A program made the translations under genes and the position numbers. From contig CACFNV010000001.1 in the NCBI GenBank assembly GCA_902567635.1, forward strand, positions 1 through 64,000: a stretch of 64,000 bases of DNA, read 5' to 3'. The notes under the pieces were generated by a model that ran no database searches, was not told the origin of the DNA, and saw nothing but the letters and a program-made list of their open reading frames with translations. The DNA comes from an uncultured Alphaproteobacteria bacterium (lineage in GTDB: Bacteria; Pseudomonadota; Alphaproteobacteria; Rhodobacterales; Rhodobacteraceae). Shown here in pieces: positions 32,414 to 41,636 of the stretch. Each line of letters begins with the position of its first letter. Position 1 is the stretch's first letter.

Positions 32414-33178
32414 ATGTCTAAAATAAAAATTATACCGTGTCTTTCAGATAATTATGCATACCTTATCGTTGATGATCAAACAAAAAAGAATATTTTAATA
32501 GATGCTCCTGAAGCTGACCCTATCTTAGATTATTTAAAGAAAAATTCACTTAATTTAGATTATATCCTACTAACCCATCATCACGCTGATCATATAGATG
32601 GAGTAGAGAAGCTACGAAAAGAATATAATTTAAAGGTCATAGGGGCAAAAAGAGATAAAAAGAGACTACCAGATCTAGACATTGAAGTTGAAGATGGTCA
32701 AACAGTTGATATCGGAGAAACGGAGTTTCATATTATTGATGTTGATGGTCACACTGTGGGTCATATTGCATTTATTTGGGTCGCAGAAAACATTAGTTTC
32801 ACAGGAGACTCGCTTATGGTTATGGGTTGTGGAAGGTTATTTGAAGATACACCCGAAAAAATGTTTGAAAGCTTACAAAAATTTAAGCAATTTTCCAAGG
32901 ATATGAAAATATACTCCGGTCATGAGTACACTAAATCAAACATAGAATTCGCTCTTAGCATAGACAAAAACAACCTAAAGCTTAAAGATCGACATAAAAG
33001 AGTTATAGAAACCTTGTCAAAAAACGAGCCAACAATTCCATCAACTTTAAGAGAGGAGTACGATACTAACCCATTTTTAAGACAGGACGATCCCTCGATA
33101 GTAAAAACGTTAAAAATGGAAACCCTAACCTCAGCTGAAAGATTTGCAAGAATAAGATCTTTAAAAGATAATTTTTAA
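32414..33178 (+). CDS. gloB: Hydroxyacylglutathione hydrolase (glyoxalase II)
   Basis: A 254-residue metallo-beta-lactamase-fold enzyme hydrolysing S-lactoylglutathione to lactate and glutathione in methylglyoxal detoxification. The metal-binding THHHADH is at residues 54-60. Further ligands are in VDGHTVGHIAF, FTGDSLMVMGCGRLFE and YSGHEYTKSNIEFA. The C-terminal block NPFLRQDDPSIVKTL is also typical of glyoxalase II. Glyoxalase I is not in the window. Confidence 0.95.
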   Translation: MSKIKIIPCLSDNYAYLIVDDQTKKNILIDAPEADPILDYLKKNSLNLDYILLTHHHADHIDGVEKLRKEYNLKVIGAKRDKKRLPDLDIEVEDGQTVDIGETEFHIIDVDGHTVGHIAFIWVAENISFTGDSLMVMGCGRLFEDTPEKMFESLQKFKQFSKDMKIYSGHEYTKSNIEFALSIDKNNLKLKDRHKRVIETLSKNEPTIPSTLREEYDTNPFLRQDDPSIVKTLKMETLTSAERFARIRSLKDNF

Positions 33179-33235
33179 CTTTGAGTCAGAAATTTAGGTT
33201 TTACTATTTCATAGTTTCGGTTTAAAACTGATTTA

Positions 33236-33255
33236 ATAGTCATAAATAGTCATAA
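33236..33255 (+). repeat. Tandem 10-bp repeat just upstream of clpA
   Basis: Two perfect adjacent copies of ATAGTCATAA, ending 12 bases before the clpA ATG and next to its AAGGAT ribosome site. It may be chance in AT-rich sequence or a binding site; no function can be assigned. Confidence 0.6.
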
Positions 33256-33267
33256 AAAAGGATCGAA

Positions 33268-35577
33268 ATGCCTTCATTTTCTAGTTCACTTGAAAAAAGC
33301 ATACACAGCGCTTTAAAGCTGGCAAATGAGAGAAATCATGAGTTAGCCACACTGGAACATCTTCTTTTAGCTTTATTAGACGAAAAAGATGCTTCTAATG
33401 TTTTGTTAGCATGTGATGTCAATGTCAAAGAGTTAAGAACAAATATTGAAAACTTTTTGAATAATGAACTTGGAAGTTTAGTAACCGAAGTTGAAGGAAG
33501 CGAAGCTGTTCCAACTACGGGATTTCAAAGAGTTATACAAAGAGCCGCTATTCATGTCCAAAGCTCCGGACGCAATGAAGTTACTGGAGCTAATGTTTTA
33601 GTAGCGATTTTTGCAGAACGAGAAAGTCATGCCGCATTTTTTCTTCAGGAACAAAATATGACCAGGTATGATGCAGTTAACTTTATAGCTCATGGTGTTT
33701 CCAAGAATCCAAACTTTGGAGAAAATAAAAATGAAGATAATATGGATGAACAGTCCTTGGAAAATGATAAAAAAGATTCAGAAAAGGAGAGTGCGCTTTC
33801 AAAATATTGCATAAACCTGAACAAAAAATCAAAGGAAGGTCAAATAGATCCACTAATAGGTAGAGCCATTGAAGTGGAGAGATGCATACAGATACTTTGT
33901 CGGCGAAGAAAAAATAATCCGATACTGGTTGGTGATCCTGGCGTAGGTAAAACTGCAATTGCGGAAGGCTTGGCTAGAAAAATTATAAACGATCAGACGC
34001 CGAAAGTTCTAAAAAACTGTATAATTTATTCTCTAGATATGGGCTCTCTTCTTGCAGGAACTAGATATAGGGGTGATTTTGAAGAAAGACTGAAGCTTGT
34101 TATGAAAGAGTTAGCAAATGAAAAATCTGCCATACTTTTTATTGATGAGATTCATACCGTCATAGGAGCTGGGGCGACTTCGGGTGGAGCAATGGACGCT
34201 TCAAACTTACTGAAACCATCTCTACAAGACGGCTCTTTAAGATGCATGGGATCTACAACTTATAAGGAATTCAGAAATCACTTTGAAAAAGATAGAGCTC
34301 TCGCGAGGCGGTTTCAAAAGGTCGATGTTAACGAGCCCTCTGCAGAAGATACAGTCAAAATATTGAATGGCCTAAAACAGTATTTTGAAGATCATCACAA
34401 AATAAAATATTCAAACGATTCGATAAGGTCTGCAGTAGAATTAGCCACCAAATATATTCACGATAGAAAGCTTCCTGATAAAGCAATTGATGTTATCGAC
34501 GAAGCTGGAGCTGCTCAAAGCTTATTTATGGAGAATAAAAGAAAAAAAATAATTGGTGTTAGAGAGATTGAGGATATAGTTTCAAAAATAGCTAGAATTC
34601 CTTCAAAAAGAATTTCTAAAAATGACTCTGAGGTTCTTCAAGACCTCGAAAAATCGCTTAAACGAGTTGTGTTTGGTCAAGATAAAGCTATAGAAATGCT
34701 TTCTTCATCTATTAAATTGTCAAGAGCTGGGCTTCGTGAACCTGAAAAACCAATTGGAAGTTATCTATTTGCTGGTCCGACTGGAGTTGGAAAAACAGAG
34801 GTCTGCAAACAACTTGCAGATGTTCTTGGCGTTGATTTATTGCGGTTTGACATGTCAGAGTATATGGAGAAGCATTCTGTTTCCAGATTAATAGGAGCTC
34901 CTCCCGGGTATGTAGGGTTTGATCAAGGAGGGTTGCTAACAGATGGTGTAGATCAACAACCCTACTGCGTTCTTTTGCTAGATGAGATAGAAAAAGCGCA
35001 CCCTGATGTTTTCAATATTTTGTTACAAGTAATGGATCACGGCAAGTTGACTGATCACAATGGCAAAAGGGTAGACTTTAGAAATGTAATTTTAGTAATG
35101 ACATCTAATGCAGGCGCAAGTGAGCAGGCTAAAGAAGCTATTGGTTTTAATAGAAGCGTAAGGATAGGTGAAGCTGACGCTGCAATTGAAAAAATGTTTA
35201 CTCCTGAATTTAGAAACAGACTTGATTCAGTTATTACTTTTAACTCACTACCAATGGAGATAGTTATACAAGTTGTAGAAAAATTTATACTACAATTGGA
35301 AGGGCAACTAATAGATAGAAATGTTACAATTGAATTCTCAAAGGAGTCATTGGAGTGGATTGCTGGTGAGGGTTATGACTCAAAAATGGGTGCGAGACCT
35401 CTATCTAGAAAAATACAAGAGCATATTAAAAAACCACTATCAGAAGAGTTGCTTTTTGGAGCTCTTAAAAAAGGCGGTGTTGTAAAAATAGGCGTCCAAA
35501 AAGGAGTGCTAAAATTAGGATATAAATCTATTGACTCCAATAGAACAAAAAGAGTTAAAGACAAGATTTTAACTTGA
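33268..35577 (+). CDS. clpA: ATP-dependent Clp protease ATP-binding subunit ClpA
   Basis: A 769-residue Hsp100 unfoldase that feeds substrates to ClpP. The N-domain with two Clp repeats is at residues 1-145, followed by an acidic/charged linker at about 148-178. AAA-1 has Walker A GDPGVGKTA at 222-230, and AAA-2 has GPTGVGKTE at about 503-511. The ClpA-type IG[FL] ClpP-docking motif is present as AIGFNRS. No middle coiled-coil domain is present, separating it from ClpB/ClpC. The ClpS adaptor gene that normally precedes clpA is not in the 89-base spacer. Confidence 0.95.
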   Translation: MPSFSSSLEKSIHSALKLANERNHELATLEHLLLALLDEKDASNVLLACDVNVKELRTNIENFLNNELGSLVTEVEGSEAVPTTGFQRVIQRAAIHVQSSGRNEVTGANVLVAIFAERESHAAFFLQEQNMTRYDAVNFIAHGVSKNPNFGENKNEDNMDEQSLENDKKDSEKESALSKYCINLNKKSKEGQIDPLIGRAIEVERCIQILCRRRKNNPILVGDPGVGKTAIAEGLARKIINDQTPKVLKNCIIYSLDMGSLLAGTRYRGDFEERLKLVMKELANEKSAILFIDEIHTVIGAGATSGGAMDASNLLKPSLQDGSLRCMGSTTYKEFRNHFEKDRALARRFQKVDVNEPSAEDTVKILNGLKQYFEDHHKIKYSNDSIRSAVELATKYIHDRKLPDKAIDVIDEAGAAQSLFMENKRKKIIGVREIEDIVSKIARIPSKRISKNDSEVLQDLEKSLKRVVFGQDKAIEMLSSSIKLSRAGLREPEKPIGSYLFAGPTGVGKTEVCKQLADVLGVDLLRFDMSEYMEKHSVSRLIGAPPGYVGFDQGGLLTDGVDQQPYCVLLLDEIEKAHPDVFNILLQVMDHGKLTDHNGKRVDFRNVILVMTSNAGASEQAKEAIGFNRSVRIGEADAAIEKMFTPEFRNRLDSVITFNSLPMEIVIQVVEKFILQLEGQLIDRNVTIEFSKESLEWIAGEGYDSKMGARPLSRKIQEHIKKPLSEELLFGALKKGGVVKIGVQKGVLKLGYKSIDSNRTKRVKDKILT

Positions 35578-35581
35578 CCGT

Positions 35582-37285
35582 TTATCTCTCTGTTAGCTTG
35601 AACTCAATTCTCCTATTTTTTGCTAAATCTTCATTTGAATCTGAAAAAGAAATTGGCTGATGTTCTCCAAAACCTGCGGCGGAAAGACGTTTTGGGTCAA
35701 TATCTTGACTTCTTATCATATATCTCACTACTGATAAGGATCTTGCCTGACTAAGTTCCCAGTTGTCATCAAAATTACTAGACTCGCTTACAGGGGTAAT
35801 ATCGGTGTGACCATCAACTCTTAAAATCCAGTTGATATCTTCAGGTATAATTAGAGAAATATCTTTTAAAACTCTGGAAATTTGATCTAACTGTTCTTGA
35901 CCCTTATAACCTAAGTCTGCCGAACCTTTATCAAATAAAACCTCTGAAGAAAAAACAAACCTATCTCCTACCACATCTATTCCATCAACCTCTCCCAAAA
36001 TCTTTTTTAAACGCCCAAAGAATTCGGACCTATATTCTCTAAGATTTTTTGCTTCACTCTCCAATCTTTTTCTTTCTTTTTCTTCCAATTGTGCTCTTAC
36101 CCTTTGCTCAGATGCTACTTTTGCCAAGGCAGCGTTCAATTTTGCTCCCAAAGCTTGTATCTCAACATTATTGGAATAATCCTTTTTGATTGTCTCATCT
36201 AGTATGGATGTCAACTGATCCAATTTTTCGCTTAAATCAGAAGCTTGTAACGTTAGCCTAGCTACTTCTTCTCTTGAAGCTTTAGTTTTTTCTTCCTCAG
36301 CTGAAAGTCTGAGTCGGGCTTCTCTCAGAGCCAAATCTCTTGTTTGCATAATAGTTTCATTATCTACAAGCCTTTTCTCTAACCTTTCAGATCTCTTTTC
36401 TAGTAAAGCCTTTGCCTCTCGACTTGCTGCTAAAAGTTTTAGCGTTTCCATAGCGTTTTTTCTCTCTTCCTCTAAAGCAAGGGTCAGAATAGCTAGCTCT
36501 TCTTTATTATTTGCAAGAGATTCTTTCAGATTTTTTATAGCGAATTGCTCAAGAAGCCTTCTTTTTTCAGCATCTGTTAAATCTTTCGAAACTTTATCTA
36601 ACCTTTCTCTAGACTCTGATAAAGCGATTTCACTTGTTTCCAATTTACCTAAAATATCCTTTTTTTCAGATAATTGAATTTTGTTTTCATACTTCAGTTT
36701 TTTAACAAGCAACTCTAATGCTTCATTAGTTGCTGCCATAATTTTTTCTTCTTTTATCTTTTTATTTATTTGTTTTCTGGCTCTTGCTAAAGCTAGTTCA
36801 GCAGCTTCCTTTTTAGATACTTCAGAACTCAGATTATCTTTTTCTGTTTTCAACTGATTACTCAACTCCAGCCTTTTTGTAATAAGTGAGGCAACTTGCA
36901 GTTCAAAATCTTTTATTTCTTTTGTTGCAATATCCATCTCTTTTCTCAATTCTAACAAAAGACTTATTTTCTGATTCAACTCCTTCTCACGTAATTTCAA
37001 TTCATTTGATTGCTGACTAAAACTTGTTTCTAATGAAGTCTTCTCACTGCGCAAAAGGCCTAATTGATCACTTAAAGATTTTAAATCATTTCCAAGCTCT
37101 GAAAGTTCCACTTCTTGTTCGCTAAGTTCTATCTCCTGAACAGATATCGTATCCCGTAATATAGATTGAATGATCATAAAAATAGACAAAATGAACATTA
37201 AGATAAGTAGAATTGCAGTCATAGCATCCACAAAGCCTGGCCAGATATTTGCTGTGAATCGCTCTCCACTCCTTCTGGTCAACAT
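35582..37285 (-). CDS. MotB/OmpA-like protein with long coiled coil
   Basis: A 567-residue predicted stator-like protein. One membrane helix (about residues 17-41) holds PGFVDAMTAILLILMF, with Asp20 where MotB-type proteins keep their proton-accepting Asp. A predicted coiled coil then runs from about residue 48 to 424, rich in Lys, Glu and Leu. A C-terminal OmpA peptidoglycan-binding domain (about 435-567) has RVDGHTD (491-495) and KNRRIEFKL. The partner MotA/TolQ-like gene lies 5 bases upstream. It probably sits in the inner membrane with the rod and OmpA domain in the periplasm. The function is unknown. It is not a flagellar MotB by context. Confidence 0.86.
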   Translation of the reverse strand: MLTRRSGERFTANIWPGFVDAMTAILLILMFILSIFMIIQSILRDTISVQEIELSEQEVELSELGNDLKSLSDQLGLLRSEKTSLETSFSQQSNELKLREKELNQKISLLLELRKEMDIATKEIKDFELQVASLITKRLELSNQLKTEKDNLSSEVSKKEAAELALARARKQINKKIKEEKIMAATNEALELLVKKLKYENKIQLSEKKDILGKLETSEIALSESRERLDKVSKDLTDAEKRRLLEQFAIKNLKESLANNKEELAILTLALEEERKNAMETLKLLAASREAKALLEKRSERLEKRLVDNETIMQTRDLALREARLRLSAEEEKTKASREEVARLTLQASDLSEKLDQLTSILDETIKKDYSNNVEIQALGAKLNAALAKVASEQRVRAQLEEKERKRLESEAKNLREYRSEFFGRLKKILGEVDGIDVVGDRFVFSSEVLFDKGSADLGYKGQEQLDQISRVLKDISLIIPEDINWILRVDGHTDITPVSESSNFDDNWELSQARSLSVVRYMIRSQDIDPKRLSAAGFGEHQPISFSDSNEDLAKNRRIEFKLTER

Positions 37286-37290
37286 GTTTA

Positions 37291-38514
37291 TTAACCCTTT
37301 TTATTGCCTCTAGCCAATTCAATAATCGCTCTACTTAATTCAGATAGATCCGATCTCAGGTCTGCTAATGCATCTTGTCGTGAATTTATTAGTTCATCTA
37401 CTAATTTAGATATTTGGACTTCTATGTTTCTCAATCTAGTAACACTTTCTAGGTCCTTTGAGCTACTTTCTCCAAACTGACCTTTAATTAAAGTGTTTAA
37501 ATCGTTTTGACTAGAAATCAATTTATCTATAGAACTCTTATCAAAAGAACCTGCTCCATTGTTTGAAGAAGAAACCGAAACTTTAGAATTAATTAATGCT
37601 TTAATTGAATCTGATAAATTATTAATCTGCTCATCAGTTTTAGATCTATATTTTTCAGACGTTTCAACAATTTCACTTAATGACGAAACTTGTTGCCCTA
37701 ATTGAGCAATCAACGGACCAAAATTACTGTTGTTACCGTTAGAGCCCCCTGTATCACCATCACCAAAGAAACCAATACTTGTAAATGAAGAAAGCCATTC
37801 TTCCAGTTGCATGTAGAATCTATTTTGTCCATGTCCTGCAAAAAGTTCAAGTAGACCAACAACTAAACTACCAGCCAAGCCTAAAAGAGATGATGCAAAA
37901 GCCGTACCCATCCCCCCCAACTGCCCTTCCAGGCCCTCCATTAAATTGTCAAAAACTTCGATAGCAGTCTGCCCTTCCTTTGGGACTAAGCTCTTTATAG
38001 TATTAACAACCTCTGGTACAGTTATTGCCAAACCATAAAATGTTCCTAAAAGGCCAAGAAAAATCAATAAATTGATCACATAACGAGTCAAGTCCCTCGC
38101 TTCATTTAATCTTGTTGCAACAGAATCTAAAATTGAATTTAAGGAACTTGAAGTCAAGATTGTTTTTGTTTTTCTGCCTTTTAGAAGAGACGCCAAGGGC
38201 ACTAGAATTTTAGGAGGATTGACAAACTCATGACCAGGTCGATCAAGTGCAAAATTTTCCACCCAATTTACTGCAGCAAATACCACAAAAACTTGCCAAA
38301 AACAGCAAAGAACTCCAAAAATAAATACTGTCAGTATAACGCCGTTTAGGTAAGGTGATGACAAAAATATAGGTGCAACAGAAGGAAACATAAGGTATGC
38401 GCCTACAAATACGAGAACTAAAGATAATAACATCAAAACAATTTGTTGTACCGGTTGCCCAAAGTCTTGTGCTTCGGTCTTTATAAAATTGAAAGAGTAC
38501 TTTTTCTTTGGCAA
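37291..38514 (-). CDS. MotA/TolQ/ExbB-like proton channel protein
   Basis: A 407-residue inner-membrane protein with four predicted helices (about 25-43, 57-83, 145-166, 202-224). The channel-type blocks are FLGLLGTFYGLAITVPEV and GGMGTAFASSLLGLAGSLVV. After the last helix come a Gly/Asn-rich linker (about 250-265) and a long cytoplasmic tail. The tail has predicted helical coil segments reaching the C-terminus. It is immediately upstream of the MotB/OmpA-like gene, so the two should form a proton-driven complex. The start appears to be TTG 38514. Alternative: a diverged TolQ/ExbB, but no TolR/ExbD partner is present. Confidence 0.84.
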   Translation of the reverse strand: MPKKKYSFNFIKTEAQDFGQPVQQIVLMLLSLVLVFVGAYLMFPSVAPIFLSSPYLNGVILTVFIFGVLCCFWQVFVVFAAVNWVENFALDRPGHEFVNPPKILVPLASLLKGRKTKTILTSSSLNSILDSVATRLNEARDLTRYVINLLIFLGLLGTFYGLAITVPEVVNTIKSLVPKEGQTAIEVFDNLMEGLEGQLGGMGTAFASSLLGLAGSLVVGLLELFAGHGQNRFYMQLEEWLSSFTSIGFFGDGDTGGSNGNNSNFGPLIAQLGQQVSSLSEIVETSEKYRSKTDEQINNLSDSIKALINSKVSVSSSNNGAGSFDKSSIDKLISSQNDLNTLIKGQFGESSSKDLESVTRLRNIEVQISKLVDELINSRQDALADLRSDLSELSRAIIELARGNKKG

Positions 38515-38581
38515 TATTTTTCCAATATGATTTTTTTATCTTTTTTCTTCTATGAGCTTAAAAGATATCATTACTGATCGC

Positions 38582-38610
38582 TAGATATAAATTGTAATTT
38601 GTTATATCAA
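38582..38610 (-). promoter_or_regulatory. Predicted promoter for the MotA/TolQ-like operon
   Basis: On the minus strand TTGATA (38610-38605) and TATCTA (38587-38582) are separated by 17 bases, about 68 bases before the TTG start of the proton-channel gene. It lies in the divergent spacer with the DUF2125 gene. AT-rich background lowers confidence. Confidence 0.35.
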
Positions 38611-38616
38611 AATATA

Positions 38617-39594
38617 ATGAAAAAAAAAATAATTACATTTTTACTCACCTTTTTTGTGATTATGGTTTCAAGCTATATGGTTTGGTTTTATGTAGCTAAA
38701 AAGCAAGAAAAAATTTTATTGGAAGCCTTAAGTCATACCTTAGATTCTAATATTAAAAATTCAAACTTTAAAACTTCAGGATTCCCTTACAGATTTTTCA
38801 CAGAAATAAAAAATATCAATTCACAGATTGCGAACACTAATTACAAGGTTTTGATCCCCAAAGCTGATATACTAAGAATGGCTTATAATCTAAGAAAAAC
38901 CATTATTTTAATTGATAAACCCGTGATTAAAGGAGACTTTTCAAGTTCTTTATACTTCACTGCAAAAGAGTCAAGATTAAGTTTATCAGGGGTGTCGATA
39001 GCTGAAAAATTCAAGCTTATATCACAAACAAATGGTATTAAAGTAATAGGTAATAATGAGATTGAAATTGCAGATATTGACCAAGCAATAGTTGCTCTAA
39101 GAGATATCTCAAGGGGTGAAATTGAAGTCTATATAAGATTGGATAGAGTAAGTTTAAGAAAAGATTCAAATGATTTTATTCGATTAAACAGAGAAGTAGA
39201 TAGTCAGTTATTACTAAGCGGGTCTTTGCATTATGAGCCATTTTCAACACAATCTGAAAAACCAAATTTTGAAAGGAAACCTTTTATTATAGAAACTGTA
39301 AATTTTATGAATGAGTTTTTAAAACTGAATTGCGATTTAAAGCTTTATTTAAGTACAAATAAAATTTACACGAATAAAGAAGAAAAATGCTTTTTGAAAA
39401 TCTCCCCCAATATCTTTAATTTAATTACCACAAATAATCCAGAAATAGTAAAATTTATATATCTAATAAAGGCGTTTGTGAGCTTAAAGCTATTAACAAA
39501 CCCCGAAAACTTCATCGAAATTCCTTTCTTGATATCTGTAAAAAATAATATCGTATTCATCAACAAAAAGAATGTCTTTGAATTAAATTTTTAA
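38617..39594 (+). CDS. DUF2125 domain-containing protein, membrane-anchored
   Basis: A 325-residue protein with an N-terminal hydrophobic segment (about residues 3-25) that could be a signal anchor, followed by a soluble part facing the periplasm. It matches the general layout of DUF2125, an alphaproteobacterial family. Evidence includes the early FKTSGFPYRFFTEIKNINSQ and the repeated beta-strand pattern. No catalytic motif is visible. I start at ATG 38617; a TTG six codons upstream is less likely. It converges on tyrA with a 7-base gap. The function is unknown. Confidence 0.7.
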   Translation: MKKKIITFLLTFFVIMVSSYMVWFYVAKKQEKILLEALSHTLDSNIKNSNFKTSGFPYRFFTEIKNINSQIANTNYKVLIPKADILRMAYNLRKTIILIDKPVIKGDFSSSLYFTAKESRLSLSGVSIAEKFKLISQTNGIKVIGNNEIEIADIDQAIVALRDISRGEIEVYIRLDRVSLRKDSNDFIRLNREVDSQLLLSGSLHYEPFSTQSEKPNFERKPFIIETVNFMNEFLKLNCDLKLYLSTNKIYTNKEEKCFLKISPNIFNLITTNNPEIVKFIYLIKAFVSLKLLTNPENFIEIPFLISVKNNIVFINKKNVFELNF

Positions 39595-39601
39595 CAAAAA
39601 T

Positions 39602-40504
39602 TTAGTTTCTTCCAAAATCTGGGTTTTTTGTGTCTTGGCCAGCCTCAACAATACTTTTTCTGATATCTCTTGTTCTTTCAAAATATTTCAAAAGATAATC
39701 TCCGTCCTCTCTCCTTATAGCTCGCTGTAACGAAAAAAGCTCTTCTGTAAACCTACCAAGAACTTCTAAGTGTGCTTTTTTGTTATTTAAAAAAATATCT
39801 CTCCACATTGTTGGATCCGATGCTGCTATTCTGGTGAAGTCACGAAAACCTGCAGCAGAATAATTTATAATCTCTGACTCAGTAACAGTCTCAAGATCAT
39901 TAGCAACTCCCACCACAGTATAAGCGATAAGGTGTGGAGCATGAGAAGTTACAGCCAAAACTAAATCATGGTGTTCTGGGGTCATTATCTTTATGTTCAT
40001 ACCTAATGAAGACCAGAAATTTTTCACTTTCATTACAGCTTTGGGGTCTGTTAGCGCCAAGGGAGTAAGAATACACCATCGGCCTTCAAACAAACCAGCA
40101 AAACCGGACTCAGGTCCTGATTTTTCTGTGCCTGCAACTGGATGACCAGGAACAAACAAATCCATTTTTTCTTTTAAAATAGGTTCTAGACTTTCTATAA
40201 GTGATAATTTTACTGAACCAACGTCAGTAATAATCATTTCTGAAGTAATTTCCCCACTTAAACTTTTTACAACTTCAGGAATTTGCCCAACAGGTACGCA
40301 GAGTATAACAAGGTTTGCATCCTTTAAAGCTTCATTTAAATTATTCTTTACGTCACAAAATCTTATTTTTCTTGCTGACTCTCTTACCTTAGGACAAATA
40401 TCATACCCATTTATCTCAACTTTTTTCCATTTCTCTTTTGCTGAAAGAGCTATTGAAGAAGCTATTAAGCCTAAGCCAATAAGTGTTATTCTTTTGAATA
40501 TCAA
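39602..40504 (-). CDS. tyrA: Prephenate/arogenate dehydrogenase family protein
   Basis: A 300-residue NAD(P)-dependent dehydrogenase of tyrosine synthesis. The Rossmann segment ITLIGLGLIASSIALSAK is at residues 7-24. VILCVPVGQIPEVVKSL and IITDVGSVKLSLIESL are followed by the substrate block GHPVAGTEKSGPESGFAGLF (with catalytic His). The second conserved His lies in TSHAPHLIAYTVVG. It is not fused to chorismate mutase. It is 1 base downstream of hisC. Prephenate versus arogenate preference cannot be set from the sequence, so cyclohexadienyl dehydrogenase (TyrC) is also possible. Confidence 0.92.
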   Translation of the reverse strand: MIFKRITLIGLGLIASSIALSAKEKWKKVEINGYDICPKVRESARKIRFCDVKNNLNEALKDANLVILCVPVGQIPEVVKSLSGEITSEMIITDVGSVKLSLIESLEPILKEKMDLFVPGHPVAGTEKSGPESGFAGLFEGRWCILTPLALTDPKAVMKVKNFWSSLGMNIKIMTPEHHDLVLAVTSHAPHLIAYTVVGVANDLETVTESEIINYSAAGFRDFTRIAASDPTMWRDIFLNNKKAHLEVLGRFTEELFSLQRAIRREDGDYLLKYFERTRDIRKSIVEAGQDTKNPDFGRN

Positions 40505-40505
40505 T

Positions 40506-41633
40506 TCATTTCCCCAAAAGTTCCTTTAATAGAGAATGAACTCTATTACAAATCTCTCCAGTTGCAATCGTTAATCTTAAAGCGTTGGGTAATCCATAAG
40601 ACTCCACCCGCCTTGCAATTAAGCCATTTTTTTTCAAAAAATTGTCAGCTTTGAGGAGTTGTTGTCTCTCCGAAAACCTTAATAGTAAGAAATTTGCATA
40701 GGAGAGATCCACTTCCAAACCCAGGGCCAATAATTTTTTTCTTAAACTATCTCTATTTTCTCTGTTCAATCTCCTCTGTTTTTCCACAAATTTTTTATCT
40801 AAAATTGATATTTCTGCGAGTTTTAATCCAACAGACGAAATATTAAAAGGAGACCTAACGGTATTTAAAACATTTACTATGTCCTGTGATCCATATCCCC
40901 ATCCAACTCGGAGGCCTCCTAATCCATAAATTTTTGAAAACGTCCTTGTTATAAAGATATTATGAAACTCATCTGCCAGTTTTAGTCCACCATCATAATT
41001 TTCTATATATTCAGCATAGGCCCCATCTAAAACCAATAATATATTGGGACATAATTTTTTCCTTAACCGTTTTATTTCATCAAGACCGATCATTGTCCCT
41101 GTTGGGTTATTAGGGTTAGCCAAAAATACTATTCTGGTTGTTTTTGAAACTCGCGCTAGGATGTTGTCAACAGATGCAACTCTATTATTTTCATCAGCCT
41201 TTACAGGTTTGGCACCAGCTGCTATTGCAGATATTTTATACATTAAGAAGCCATGTTCAGTATAAATCACTTCGTCTCCAACTTGAGAATAACAGCGACA
41301 CAGCAACTGAATAATTTCGTCTGATCCAGCACCACAAAAAATTTTTTCCTTATCTATATTATAAACATCAGATATGGCTTGCCTGAGCGACAAATGATCA
41401 CTTTCTGGATATTCAAAAAGAGAGTCTTGGAGGGAGTTGTAAATATTTTTTATTTTCTCACTAGGTCCATTTAAATTTTCATTGGCACTTAACTTGGTTA
41501 TGCTAGCTTGACCTTCGATTGCATGTTCTCCACTAATATACTTTGGAACTTTAAGGAATTGCTTTGATGGCATTATTTTATTCTTGGACTTATTCATGAT
41601 ATTTTCCAGAAAATTGGTGTATCTTTCTTTCAT
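40506..41633 (-). CDS. hisC: Histidinol-phosphate aminotransferase
   Basis: A PLP-dependent fold-type I aminotransferase (up to 375 residues). Blocks include LSANENLNGPSEKI, FCGAGSDEIIQLLCRCY, FLANPNNPTGTMI and the PLP-lysine segment TRTFSKIYGLGGLRVGW. A C-terminal arginine in NALRLTIATGE binds the substrate phosphate/carboxylate. Placement next to tyrA suggests it may also transaminate aromatic 2-oxo acids. The N-terminus looks extended; an ATG at 41597 with GGAAAA upstream is a reasonable alternative start to 41633. It follows priA by 3 bases. Confidence 0.93.
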   Translation of the reverse strand: MKERYTNFLENIMNKSKNKIMPSKQFLKVPKYISGEHAIEGQASITKLSANENLNGPSEKIKNIYNSLQDSLFEYPESDHLSLRQAISDVYNIDKEKIFCGAGSDEIIQLLCRCYSQVGDEVIYTEHGFLMYKISAIAAGAKPVKADENNRVASVDNILARVSKTTRIVFLANPNNPTGTMIGLDEIKRLRKKLCPNILLVLDGAYAEYIENYDGGLKLADEFHNIFITRTFSKIYGLGGLRVGWGYGSQDIVNVLNTVRSPFNISSVGLKLAEISILDKKFVEKQRRLNRENRDSLRKKLLALGLEVDLSYANFLLLRFSERQQLLKADNFLKKNGLIARRVESYGLPNALRLTIATGEICNRVHSLLKELLGK

Positions 41634-41636
41634 ACT

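Noticed and set aside
33683-33958. 91-codon minus-strand ORF opposite clpA
   Set aside because: It lies inside a certain gene in antisense and has no similarity to known proteins.
35582-38514. Zorya-type defence system (ZorA/ZorB are MotA/MotB-like)
   Set aside because: There are no ZorC, ZorD or ZorE effector genes. The coiled coil is in the MotB-like partner and the flanks are core genes.
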